Shown here piece by piece: positions 1-5,494 of a stretch of DNA of 5,494 nt (within the stretch, counting starts at the first letter, position 1; every line of letters starts with the position of its first letter). This DNA comes from JABFSC01 sp031389045 (lineage in GTDB: Bacteria; Desulfobacterota; Binatia; Bin18): positions 1 to 5,494 of the forward strand of contig JANMSE010000082.1 of NCBI GenBank assembly GCA_031389045.1. The letters are read 5' to 3'. The notes beneath the pieces are model-generated. The model was not told the origin of the DNA. It saw nothing but the letters and a program-made list of their open reading frames with translations, and searched no databases. Both the position numbers and the translations under genes were made by a program.

Positions 1-924
1 TCGCCCTTGGCGGATAAGCTCACCTACAGTGTGGCGAACGAGGCGGGCATGGAATCCGTCTTTACCGCCCTATTCGCGGACCTGCCACCGATTACCAATG
101 TGACGCGACGTACCGAGGTCATCAAGGGTGTGGACGGGAACGACATCAATTTGTACATCCATACACCCCAGAATGTGTCAGGCCCCGTCCCCTGCGTGTA
201 CCATATACACGGCGGCGGCATGGTCGTGCTGACCGCTGCTGGCCCGACGTATGTCCGTTGGCGTGACGAGCTGGCCGCTGTCGGCATGGTGGTGGTGGGT
301 GTGGAATTCCGTAATGGCGGAGGCAAGCTGGGCAATCATCCCTTTCCCGCCGGTCTCAACGACTGCACGAGCGGCCTACAGTGGGTGTTTGACCACAAGG
401 CCGCCCTGGGCATCTCAAAGATCGTTGTGTCCGGTGAGTCGGGCGGAGGCAATCTCACTTTGGCTTCATGTCTCAAGGCCAAGAAGGACAACCGCCTCGC
501 GCAAATTAACGGGGTCTACGCCTTATGCCCGTACATTTATGGTGCGTGGGCTCAACCGAGCAAGGAACTCCCTTCGTTGATCGAAAACAATGACTATTTG
601 ATTAACCGCGGCTTGATGGGGGTGCTCGCGAGCGTCTATGATCCGGAGAATAAGAACGCCACCAATCCGCTTTGCTGGCCCTACTGGGCCACGCGCGAGG
701 ACCTGCAAGGGCTGCCTCCTCATGTCATCTCGGTCAACGAGTTAGACCCGCTACGAGATGAGGGGCTGCGCTATTATCAGAAGCTGCTGGCGGCTGGGGT
801 GCCGGTGTACAGCCGGACGGTCAATGGCACGTGTCACGCGGCCGACGTGCTGTTCCGCAAGGCGCTGCCAAATGTGTACGCGGCCACCCTCCGTGATATC
901 AAAGGGTTCGCCGACTCGTTGTAG
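1..924 (+). CDS. Alpha/beta hydrolase of the hormone-sensitive-lipase type, 5' partial
   Basis: This is a predicted serine esterase that hydrolyses carboxylic ester bonds, probably in the cytoplasm because no signal peptide is visible. The reading frame is open to the first base. A TTG at position 7 is possible, but no ribosome binding site can be seen, and only about 67 residues precede the HGGG motif. The true start is therefore probably upstream, with roughly 50-70 residues missing if the gene has the length usual for this group. Counting from the TTG, the oxyanion-hole motif HGGG is at 68-71, the nucleophile elbow GESGG places Ser at 145, the acid is Asp247 in NELDPLRDEG, and the base is His277 in NGTCHAAD, so the catalytic triad is complete. 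The FRNGGGKLGNHPFPAGLND segment (101-119) is typical of the acetyl-hydrolase-like branch. The gene converges on the patatin gene. It could process an ester made by the monooxygenase at the other end of the window, but this link is inference. The family is certain; the substrate is unknown. Confidence 0.93.
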   Translation, partial: SPLADKLTYSVANEAGMESVFTALFADLPPITNVTRRTEVIKGVDGNDINLYIHTPQNVSGPVPCVYHIHGGGMVVLTAAGPTYVRWRDELAAVGMVVVGVEFRNGGGKLGNHPFPAGLNDCTSGLQWVFDHKAALGISKIVVSGESGGGNLTLASCLKAKKDNRLAQINGVYALCPYIYGAWAQPSKELPSLIENNDYLINRGLMGVLASVYDPENKNATNPLCWPYWATREDLQGLPPHVISVNELDPLRDEGLRYYQKLLAAGVPVYSRTVNGTCHAADVLFRKALPNVYAATLRDIKGFADSL

Positions 925-979
925 GTCGAGCGTCGGGGTGCACCATTCTCAGCGGTTGAACATAGTCGGAACTGCGCTG

Positions 980-1013
980 ATTGAGGGCCTTTCATTCAAG
1001 AAAGGCCCTCAAT
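980..1013 (+). terminator. Perfect 14-bp hairpin between convergent genes, probable terminator
   Basis: Positions 980-993 and 1000-1013 are exact reverse complements, with a 6-base loop ATTCAA. The hairpin lies 55 bases after the stop of the hydrolase and 92 bases beyond the stop of the convergent patatin gene, so it is well placed to end transcription from either side. The downstream tract on the + side is TCTCTC rather than a clean T run, and there is no T run on the - side. Termination is therefore inferred from the stem and its position. The rest of the 925-1105 gap shows nothing recognisable. Confidence 0.7.
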
Positions 1014-1105
1014 TCTCTCAGGTACGAAAACCGACTCCAGTGAAACTTACGCGTCTTCAGATATTGAAATTCCAAGACCCTCCTTGAACAGCTCCCTCGA
1101 TGAAA

Positions 1106-3718
1106 TCAACGCTTCGCCGCGGTGCCACGGATCAGTGGCTCAACTTTGCCCTGCTTGAGAAACAGTCGATCAAAGATGTGCAGATGCAATTTCGCTAAGA
1201 AGGCCCCGAGTCCCGCGAGTCCAATGCCGATAAGAATCTGGTCAAGCGTCTTACGATAGTTGACCACTTTGGAGACCCAGGCCAGTCCGAAGAGCGACAG
1301 CAAGGTTGCCCCGAGCAGGAGAACCAGCTTGCCGACGCTCAGCACAAAAAGTTCCTTGGTCCACGACCAGTAAATGAGAGAGCCCAACGCGCAAACCAAC
1401 CCGATCGCGACGAGCGCGCCGATACCCCTCAAGGATGAGGATAACGCCCAGATTTTGAAGAACAGCTTGTCTCCCACCTGAAGCTGGCGTAGCAGCGGAT
1501 TGCCTTCAGGAGGCCGCCGCATCAACTCCTCGACTTCGAGGAACTTCCACTGCTCACGCGCGGAAGCGTTCAACGCGAACCCCAGGGGCAGAGCCGTCGA
1601 TTTCAGCGCGTGCTCGGTCATGAGATAGCCGTCGCACATAAGCGCGTATCCTTCGGCGTCGGAAAATGAATCAAGGTCGGTGCGCAAGGCGGTGATCGAC
1701 TGCTGAATCTTCCGCTGGACACCATAGCTGGTGAGTGGCCGCGCCTGTTTGCGCCGCGAGGGGTCCTGACAATCAATCCAGTCCACCGGGTCAATCTCCA
1801 AATCCTGCTTGAGATGGATAAACATCATCCCTTTGAGCAGGCCGGAGCGACGGCGCGCGGAAATCTCCCGATACTGCGCCTCGCGCACCCGAGCCTGGAG
1901 GATACTGTTTGCGCGCAGTGGGACGTTGAGCAAGCCAGTCCCAGGGAAATCATCAGCGCTCATCTGCCCGCTGGCGTCGCTGACCAGTAGGACGTTGCAC
2001 CCCTGGTCAAGAAGAGCGCTGATTCCCTGGTTGTCTTGGACGCCACCGTCAATCAGACGCACGATTGGTTCAATTTTGCCCAGATCGGTGTCACGCTCAT
2101 ACAACCGTGTCAAAGAGAACGGCTCGAAAATACCCGGCACGCAGGCGGAGGCGGCCACCGCGTCGCCGAGACGGATCGGGGTGTTTCCGAACGGTGCCTC
2201 GTCGTAGTACAGTCGCCGCAACCGATAATTGGCGTCGACCTTGGTATCGAGCGTCCCCGGCGGCTCACCCATCCAGGTGGCCGTGAACTGCCAATTGTGA
2301 CCAGTATTCAGTGCCGTCGCGTTGAGCACCAGGATCGGAACCTTATTGCCACGTCGCCAGTTGTGATCCTTTGGGGCAAAGCTCTGGGGCTCGCCTTTCG
2401 GGACCAGCGTCAAAGCGCTGAGCCATCGCGTCGTCATGTTCTCGCCATCCAGAACGCGAGAGTAAAGCTCGCTCTCGTAGAGCTCGCCCGCCCGTTTGGT
2501 GCGTGAATACTCGGGCACAAAGATCATCTTGAGGCTTGAGGTCCACTCGGCCAGGACGCGCGTCCGAATGTTCTGTTGTACGCCCTCGAGAAAATCGCGC
2601 TCGATGCGCTTGACGATGTCGAGGTAATCCTGACGTGTGATCTCGGCATCGGTTTTGGTTCGTAACAGATGGCGCACTTCAAGGTAGTAGTGCGCACCGA
2701 TAATGGAGCCTCCCGACACACAGGACAGGAACTCGACGCTGCGCAGCAAATCCAGCTCGGCCAACTTGGCGAGCACGCCAATATGAAAAAGCGACGCGCG
2801 AAAACCACCGCCTGAAAGAGCGACACCGATCTTACCTCTGATGACGGAGGTAAGGGCATTGTCCGAGCCAAGGAACTCCCATAACACTTGCTCGGCTTCA
2901 TCCGTGTTACCTACCCCCGACCTGCGTTTGAGCAACAGCAAGGTTGCCAGTTGACGGGCGGTGGACTCTACTTCCCAGTCCGGGACGTCGGGCAATGCCT
3001 GTGCTTTTTGCAGCCAAAGGCGGGCTGCGTCACCCTCGTCCAGTCCAAAATACGCTTCACCGAGTGTGACCAGGAACCACCACTCTTTGTTCAGCCATGC
3101 AGTGCCCTTGTCGTTGAGCAGAGACAGCAATCGCGCGACGAGTTCGCGTCGAATTTTCCGCGCTAATTCCCGACGCGCGTTCGAGGTCTCAACGGTTTTC
3201 ACGAAAATCCCGACAGCAACGAACTCCTGTGCCGCCAAGAGATCAAGCACGAAGGCCGCGTTAAGGCCCGTGTAGCCGTAGTCCTCGGTGGTTCCATCCG
3301 CATACCCGCGCTCATAGTAAGCGAGAGACACTTCCAGATCGCGTTCTTGGCTGGTCAACTCCCAACGCCGCTTGAAGATCGCACCGGCAATGCCTAGCGT
3401 CTCCCGGTCAAGGCTGCGATCGAGGTCCGCGTCTTCTCTCAGGATGCGGAGCGCGGTCTCGAGTTTTTCCTCGGCGGGAAGATCGGCATCCTTATATGTG
3501 CACAGCGCACGCTGCTGGGCGACCTCAAGGCGCGCTCGCGCATTAGCAGTGACTCGTTGATCCGAGGCGTAGAGGTCCAGCAATTTGCGCGCGAGGCCGA
3601 AGGCCCGCTCTTTCTTGAGCTTCGTCTTGACCAGACCGAGCACTTCCTCCGGCGCCGCGTCTTGTCCCGCCAAAATGGTACTTGCTCGTTCAATCGCTTC
3701 GCTTTTGGATCTCGGCAT
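1106..3718 (-). CDS. Patatin-like phospholipase with TPR-like sensor N-terminus and three C-terminal membrane segments
   Basis: This is a predicted membrane-bound serine lipase or phospholipase of 870 residues. The ATG at 3718 is chosen because GAAGGAG lies five bases upstream; a GTG 48 bases further out has no such site. Residues 1 to about 290 are helical and TPR-like. They include DLEVSLAYYERGY (127-139), YTGLNAAFVLDLLA (149-162) and a WWFLVTLGEAYFGL stretch (213-226), a pattern resembling the MAP3K/ASK1 TRAFs-binding domain (DUF4071, also called TPR-S). The patatin core follows: oxyanion motif SGGGFR (302-307), nucleophile motif CVSGGS with Ser335, and DGG with the catalytic Asp557. The Ser-to-Asp spacing of about 220 residues is long for a patatin, so the core carries an insertion. 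Three hydrophobic segments follow at about 763-785, 790-815 and 826-845, then a basic tail. TPR-S domains are regarded as sensors in bacterial conflict systems and patatins serve as membrane-degrading effectors in some of them, so a defence role is plausible but unproven. The gene lies 104 bases downstream of the LLM oxidoreductase on the same strand. The lipase call is firm, the N-terminal assignment moderate and the biological role a guess. Confidence 0.9.
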   Translation of the reverse strand: MPRSKSEAIERASTILAGQDAAPEEVLGLVKTKLKKERAFGLARKLLDLYASDQRVTANARARLEVAQQRALCTYKDADLPAEEKLETALRILREDADLDRSLDRETLGIAGAIFKRRWELTSQERDLEVSLAYYERGYADGTTEDYGYTGLNAAFVLDLLAAQEFVAVGIFVKTVETSNARRELARKIRRELVARLLSLLNDKGTAWLNKEWWFLVTLGEAYFGLDEGDAARLWLQKAQALPDVPDWEVESTARQLATLLLLKRRSGVGNTDEAEQVLWEFLGSDNALTSVIRGKIGVALSGGGFRASLFHIGVLAKLAELDLLRSVEFLSCVSGGSIIGAHYYLEVRHLLRTKTDAEITRQDYLDIVKRIERDFLEGVQQNIRTRVLAEWTSSLKMIFVPEYSRTKRAGELYESELYSRVLDGENMTTRWLSALTLVPKGEPQSFAPKDHNWRRGNKVPILVLNATALNTGHNWQFTATWMGEPPGTLDTKVDANYRLRRLYYDEAPFGNTPIRLGDAVAASACVPGIFEPFSLTRLYERDTDLGKIEPIVRLIDGGVQDNQGISALLDQGCNVLLVSDASGQMSADDFPGTGLLNVPLRANSILQARVREAQYREISARRRSGLLKGMMFIHLKQDLEIDPVDWIDCQDPSRRKQARPLTSYGVQRKIQQSITALRTDLDSFSDAEGYALMCDGYLMTEHALKSTALPLGFALNASAREQWKFLEVEELMRRPPEGNPLLRQLQVGDKLFFKIWALSSSLRGIGALVAIGLVCALGSLIYWSWTKELFVLSVGKLVLLLGATLLSLFGLAWVSKVVNYRKTLDQILIGIGLAGLGAFLAKLHLHIFDRLFLKQGKVEPLIRGTAAKR

Positions 3719-3723
3719 CGTGT

Positions 3724-3730
3724 CTCCTTC
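3724..3730 (-). promoter_or_regulatory. Ribosome binding site that fixes the patatin start
   Basis: On the minus strand GAAGGAG is followed by the five-base spacer ACACG and then ATG at 3718-3716. This near-consensus Shine-Dalgarno site supports the internal ATG over the upstream GTG at 3766, shortening the protein from 886 to 870 residues. The rest of the 3731-3822 gap shows no convincing terminator or -35/-10 pair, so cotranscription with the upstream LLM gene is possible. Confidence 0.8.
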
Positions 3731-3822
3731 GGCGTGAGCATGGAATGAAGTCACGGGTCGCCACACTCCGCTAACCCAACAATCAAGGTTTTTTCAGGGT
3801 CCCTCTCTCTTAGTGGTTCGCT

Positions 3823-4806
3823 TTAGACCTTGGGCAGAATGTCGTGCACGAGCCGCCGCATGTCCACGAGGGTCTTCGCGGTTGGCGTCCCGCTGAACGG
3901 CGGCCACAGCAAGGGCATCGTCAGCCCGGCATCCCGATACCGCTTGAGATTGTCCGTGATCTGCTCGACGGTGCCGACCAGCGTGGGCGTGAGCTTGCCG
4001 CGCGGCGTCTGATCCGTTTTGTCGCGTGTGATGTCGAAGGGCAGCATGCTCGAGATTTCGAGCGTATCAATGGCGTGCATGTTCCCCACCTTCGCCAACT
4101 CGTCCTTGATGGCCGCGCGCCAGGAGGTGATCGCTTCTGGCGTGTCCATGATCCCGATCCAGCCCTCGAGTCCATACGTGGCGATCCGCGCCGCCGCGAG
4201 CGTAGGGTTGCCTAAGCCCCCGAGAAACATCGGCGGCCGGGGCTTCTGGACCGGCTTCACGCCGAAGCCACATTTCGGAAAGTCAACGAATTCCCCATGG
4301 TACTCAAACAACTCGTTGGTCCAGATCCCCTGCATCACCTCGATCGTTTCTCGCACATGCGTATTGCGTTTCTGGTAGATGTGCGCGGCGCTGGCCGCCG
4401 CGAACTCCTCTGGCATCCAGCCTGAGCCCACGCCCACGTTGATGCGCCCACCCGAAAGGTGATCCCAGGTGGCGATTTCCGCGGCCAGCACGCCGGGGGC
4501 GCGATAGGGCGTGACAATGATGCTGACCCCCAACCGCACGCGCTTCGTCAGTGCCGCCAGATACGGAATGAGCGGCAAACCATGCAGGAACTCCGCGCGG
4601 GCGCTCACGGGCAACGCCTTGGGAAATTCTGTCATGAAGCCAAACGGCTTGGCGAGTTCCTGGCGGTCCGAGGCTTCTGGCACCACGATGCGGTCCAAGG
4701 ACCACACCGAATCGAATTCGAGCGTCTCCGCTTCACGAGTGAGGTCAACGATTTCACTGACGGTGATCTTGTCGCGGAGATTCGGGAGATACAGGGCGAG
4801 CTTCAT
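3823..4806 (-). CDS. LLM-class (luciferase-like) flavin/F420-dependent oxidoreductase, TIGR03619-like
   Basis: This is a 327-residue TIM-barrel oxidoreductase of the bacterial luciferase-like superfamily. Members use reduced FMN or coenzyme F420 to oxidise or reduce small organic substrates in the cytoplasm. The start MKLALYLPN is the usual first barrel strand. The signature GGRINVGVGSGWMPEEF (119-135) is characteristic of the F420-dependent TIGR03619 group. The segment RPPMFLGGLGNPTLAAA (190-206) and the C-terminal GTVEQITDNLKRYRDAGL (278-295) are also typical, and the length is normal for the family. An AGAGGAA ribosome binding site eight bases before the ATG supports the start. The gene lies downstream of a flavin monooxygenase on the same strand, separated by 207 bases of palindromic DNA, and upstream of the patatin gene. 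The family is confident. The cofactor (F420 rather than FMN) is inferred from the subfamily, and the substrate is unknown. Confidence 0.93.
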   Translation of the reverse strand: MKLALYLPNLRDKITVSEIVDLTREAETLEFDSVWSLDRIVVPEASDRQELAKPFGFMTEFPKALPVSARAEFLHGLPLIPYLAALTKRVRLGVSIIVTPYRAPGVLAAEIATWDHLSGGRINVGVGSGWMPEEFAAASAAHIYQKRNTHVRETIEVMQGIWTNELFEYHGEFVDFPKCGFGVKPVQKPRPPMFLGGLGNPTLAAARIATYGLEGWIGIMDTPEAITSWRAAIKDELAKVGNMHAIDTLEISSMLPFDITRDKTDQTPRGKLTPTLVGTVEQITDNLKRYRDAGLTMPLLWPPFSGTPTAKTLVDMRRLVHDILPKV

Positions 4807-4814
4807 GGCAAGTG

Positions 4815-4821
4815 TTCCTCT
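4815..4821 (-). promoter_or_regulatory. Ribosome binding site of the LLM oxidoreductase
   Basis: On the minus strand AGAGGAA precedes the ATG at 4806 with an eight-base spacer. It is a good Shine-Dalgarno match and agrees with the family's usual N-terminus. No clear -35/-10 promoter pair is visible between it and the hairpin at 4862-4900. Confidence 0.7.
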
Positions 4822-4861
4822 GTTGGTTAGGGTCTACGGTGAAAAGGGGCCATCGCCGCCA

Positions 4862-4900
4862 GTGGGGTATCGGGTCATGGTCGAGAGCCCGATACCCCAC
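4862..4900 (-). terminator. Perfect 13-bp GC-rich hairpin, possible terminator or attenuator
   Basis: Arms GTGGGGTATCGGG (4862-4874) and its exact complement (4888-4900) enclose a 13-base loop. The structure lies about 114 bases after the stop of the flavin monooxygenase and about 40 bases before the ribosome binding site of the LLM gene. It could end monooxygenase transcription or act in the LLM leader. On the minus strand the first T run (TTTT) comes about 15 bases after the stem, so it is not a textbook intrinsic terminator. An operator is less likely because the spacer is long. Confidence 0.5.
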
Positions 4901-4920
4901 GACGCGAGGCGTTAGTACGT

Positions 4921-5007
4921 GTCAAGAAATAACTTGCCGATTTGGCTAGTGGGTTCCACTGCTGGCTTGTCCAGCCGTGTTCTCTGCTCGGTCAGTTATT
5001 TCCTGAC
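4921..5007. repeat. 87-bp palindromic element with imperfect inverted ends and two internal hairpins
   Basis: The end segments 4921-4940 and 4988-5007 match as inverted repeats at 17 of 20 positions, sharing the core GAAATAACT. Homology stops abruptly at both outer edges. The interior holds two directly adjacent small hairpins: AGTGG-GTT-CCACT (4948-4960) and GCTGG-CTTGT-CCAGC (4961-4975). The right end can also fold alone as GTCAG-TTATTTC-CTGAC. The element begins seven bases past the monooxygenase stop codon. It contains no gene. It could be a REP- or MITE-like intergenic repeat, or a structured 3' UTR. Only one copy is in the window, so repeat status is inferred from shape alone. Confidence 0.5.
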
Positions 5008-5013
5008 GGTGCT

Positions 5014-5494
5014 TTACTGCAACACAAAGTCCGCATAGCCCTTGGCCGCGGCCTCGGCGCATTTGGCCCGGTAGGCCGGCGCTGGGAGGGGGTTGAGCAG
5101 AACAGCGCGGGGTTTCCCAGGGATATTCGTTCCCATGAACCACGCCGATTTCGCCTTGGTGAAAATCGAGCCCGTGGCGATCTTATTGATGTACTCGATC
5201 CACGCGTCTTCCACCTGCGGCTTGGGGGCAATCCGCTTGAAGCCCTTATCACGCACATGGCGGATGGCATCGGTAATCCATTCGACGATCGACTCGGCGC
5301 ACACCGTGTAGTTACAGAAGGCGGTGTTGATGGCGATGAAGAAGTTCGGGAAACCCGCGGATTGCAACCCCAGGTAGTTGCGCGGCCCATTGGCCCACTT
5401 GTCCTTGATCGTTTGCCCGCCCTCGCCGCGAATCTCGATCCGCGTCAACGCGCCTGTCACGGCATCAAACCCCGTGGCATAGATGATAACGTCG
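5014..5494 (-). CDS. FAD/NAD(P)-dependent monooxygenase, Baeyer-Villiger (cyclohexanone monooxygenase-like) type, C-terminal part
   Basis: This is the last 159 or so residues of a flavoprotein monooxygenase that continues beyond the window edge. The family inserts oxygen next to a ketone to give an ester or lactone, using FAD and NADPH, in the cytoplasm. The visible part opens with DVIIYATGFDAVTGAL, the ATGxD motif conserved in Baeyer-Villiger and related flavin monooxygenases. It continues with the expected IRGEGG, KWANGPRNYLGL and GFPNFF segments and ends with the typical FMGTNIPGKPR motif (about 119-129 of the visible part). The FAD and NADPH Rossmann motifs and the Baeyer-Villiger fingerprint would lie upstream and cannot be checked. 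After GFPNFF the protein reads IAINTAFCN where relatives usually carry a GP-containing loop, so a small local deletion is possible. About 350-450 residues are missing by comparison with the usual length. The stop codon lies seven bases from the palindromic element. Confidence 0.9.
   Translation of the reverse strand, partial: DVIIYATGFDAVTGALTRIEIRGEGGQTIKDKWANGPRNYLGLQSAGFPNFFIAINTAFCNYTVCAESIVEWITDAIRHVRDKGFKRIAPKPQVEDAWIEYINKIATGSIFTKAKSAWFMGTNIPGKPRAVLLNPLPAPAYRAKCAEAAAKGYADFVLQ

Noticed and set aside
1809..2506. Open frames on the + strand opposite the patatin gene
   Set aside because: They are antisense to a clear catalytic domain, have low-complexity Arg/Pro-rich translations and show no family motif.
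3719..3822. Promoter or terminator between the LLM and patatin genes
   Set aside because: A TTGATT-like box exists but no matching -10 box at suitable spacing, and no stable stem followed by T residues was found.
4019..4915. Several + strand open frames opposite the LLM oxidoreductase
   Set aside because: They overlap a well-supported gene on the other strand and show no recognisable protein motif; they are shadows of GC-rich codons.
4921..5007. tRNA gene, suggested by the cloverleaf-like fold
   Set aside because: There is no T-loop or D-loop consensus, the stems are not of tRNA length and the internal hairpins have only 5-bp stems.
4946..5143. Small minus-strand frame overlapping the palindromic element and the monooxygenase end
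   Set aside because: It is in a different frame from the clear monooxygenase C-terminus, runs into the palindromic element and lacks a recognisable motif.
1..5494. CRISPR array, insertion sequence transposase, or CBASS cyclase and accessory genes
   Set aside because: No regularly spaced direct repeats and no open frame with transposase, cyclase or ubiquitin-like accessory motifs were seen; defence partners could lie outside the window.

Overview
The window holds four protein genes from a moderately GC-rich bacterial genome and contains no RNA gene, CRISPR array or recognisable transposase. The mix of a Baeyer-Villiger-type flavin monooxygenase, an F420-type luciferase-like oxidoreductase and an HSL-family esterase suggests a soil or aquatic catabolic bacterium, perhaps an actinobacterium or an uncultured lineage such as Binatota, Rokubacteria or Tectomicrobia. 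That placement is a guess from gene content, not from a phylogenetic marker.

Layout. Positions 1-924 (+) carry most of an alpha/beta hydrolase whose 5' end lies outside the window. A perfect 14-bp hairpin (980-1013) sits between it and a convergent gene. Positions 1106-3718 (-) carry the most unusual gene, an 870-residue predicted membrane-anchored patatin-like lipase. It has an N-terminal TPR-like helical region resembling the MAP3K/ASK1 TRAFs-binding (DUF4071/TPR-S) type and three C-terminal membrane segments. Upstream on the same strand are an LLM-class oxidoreductase (3823-4806) and the C-terminal part of a flavin monooxygenase (5014 to the window edge). The 207-bp gap between these last two contains two palindromic structures: a 13-bp perfect hairpin (4862-4900) and an 87-bp element with imperfect 20-bp inverted ends enclosing two small adjacent hairpins (4921-5007).

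How the genes may work together. The monooxygenase, LLM oxidoreductase and esterase fit an oxidative pathway in which a ketone or similar substrate is converted to an ester or lactone and then hydrolysed; the substrate cannot be read from the sequence. The patatin gene does not obviously belong to that pathway. Its sensor-like N-terminus, lipase core and membrane anchor are the architecture expected of a membrane-damaging conflict or immune effector, and this is the best candidate in the window for an undescribed system. That role is inference: no nucleotide cyclase, NTPase or other defence partner is visible within the window.
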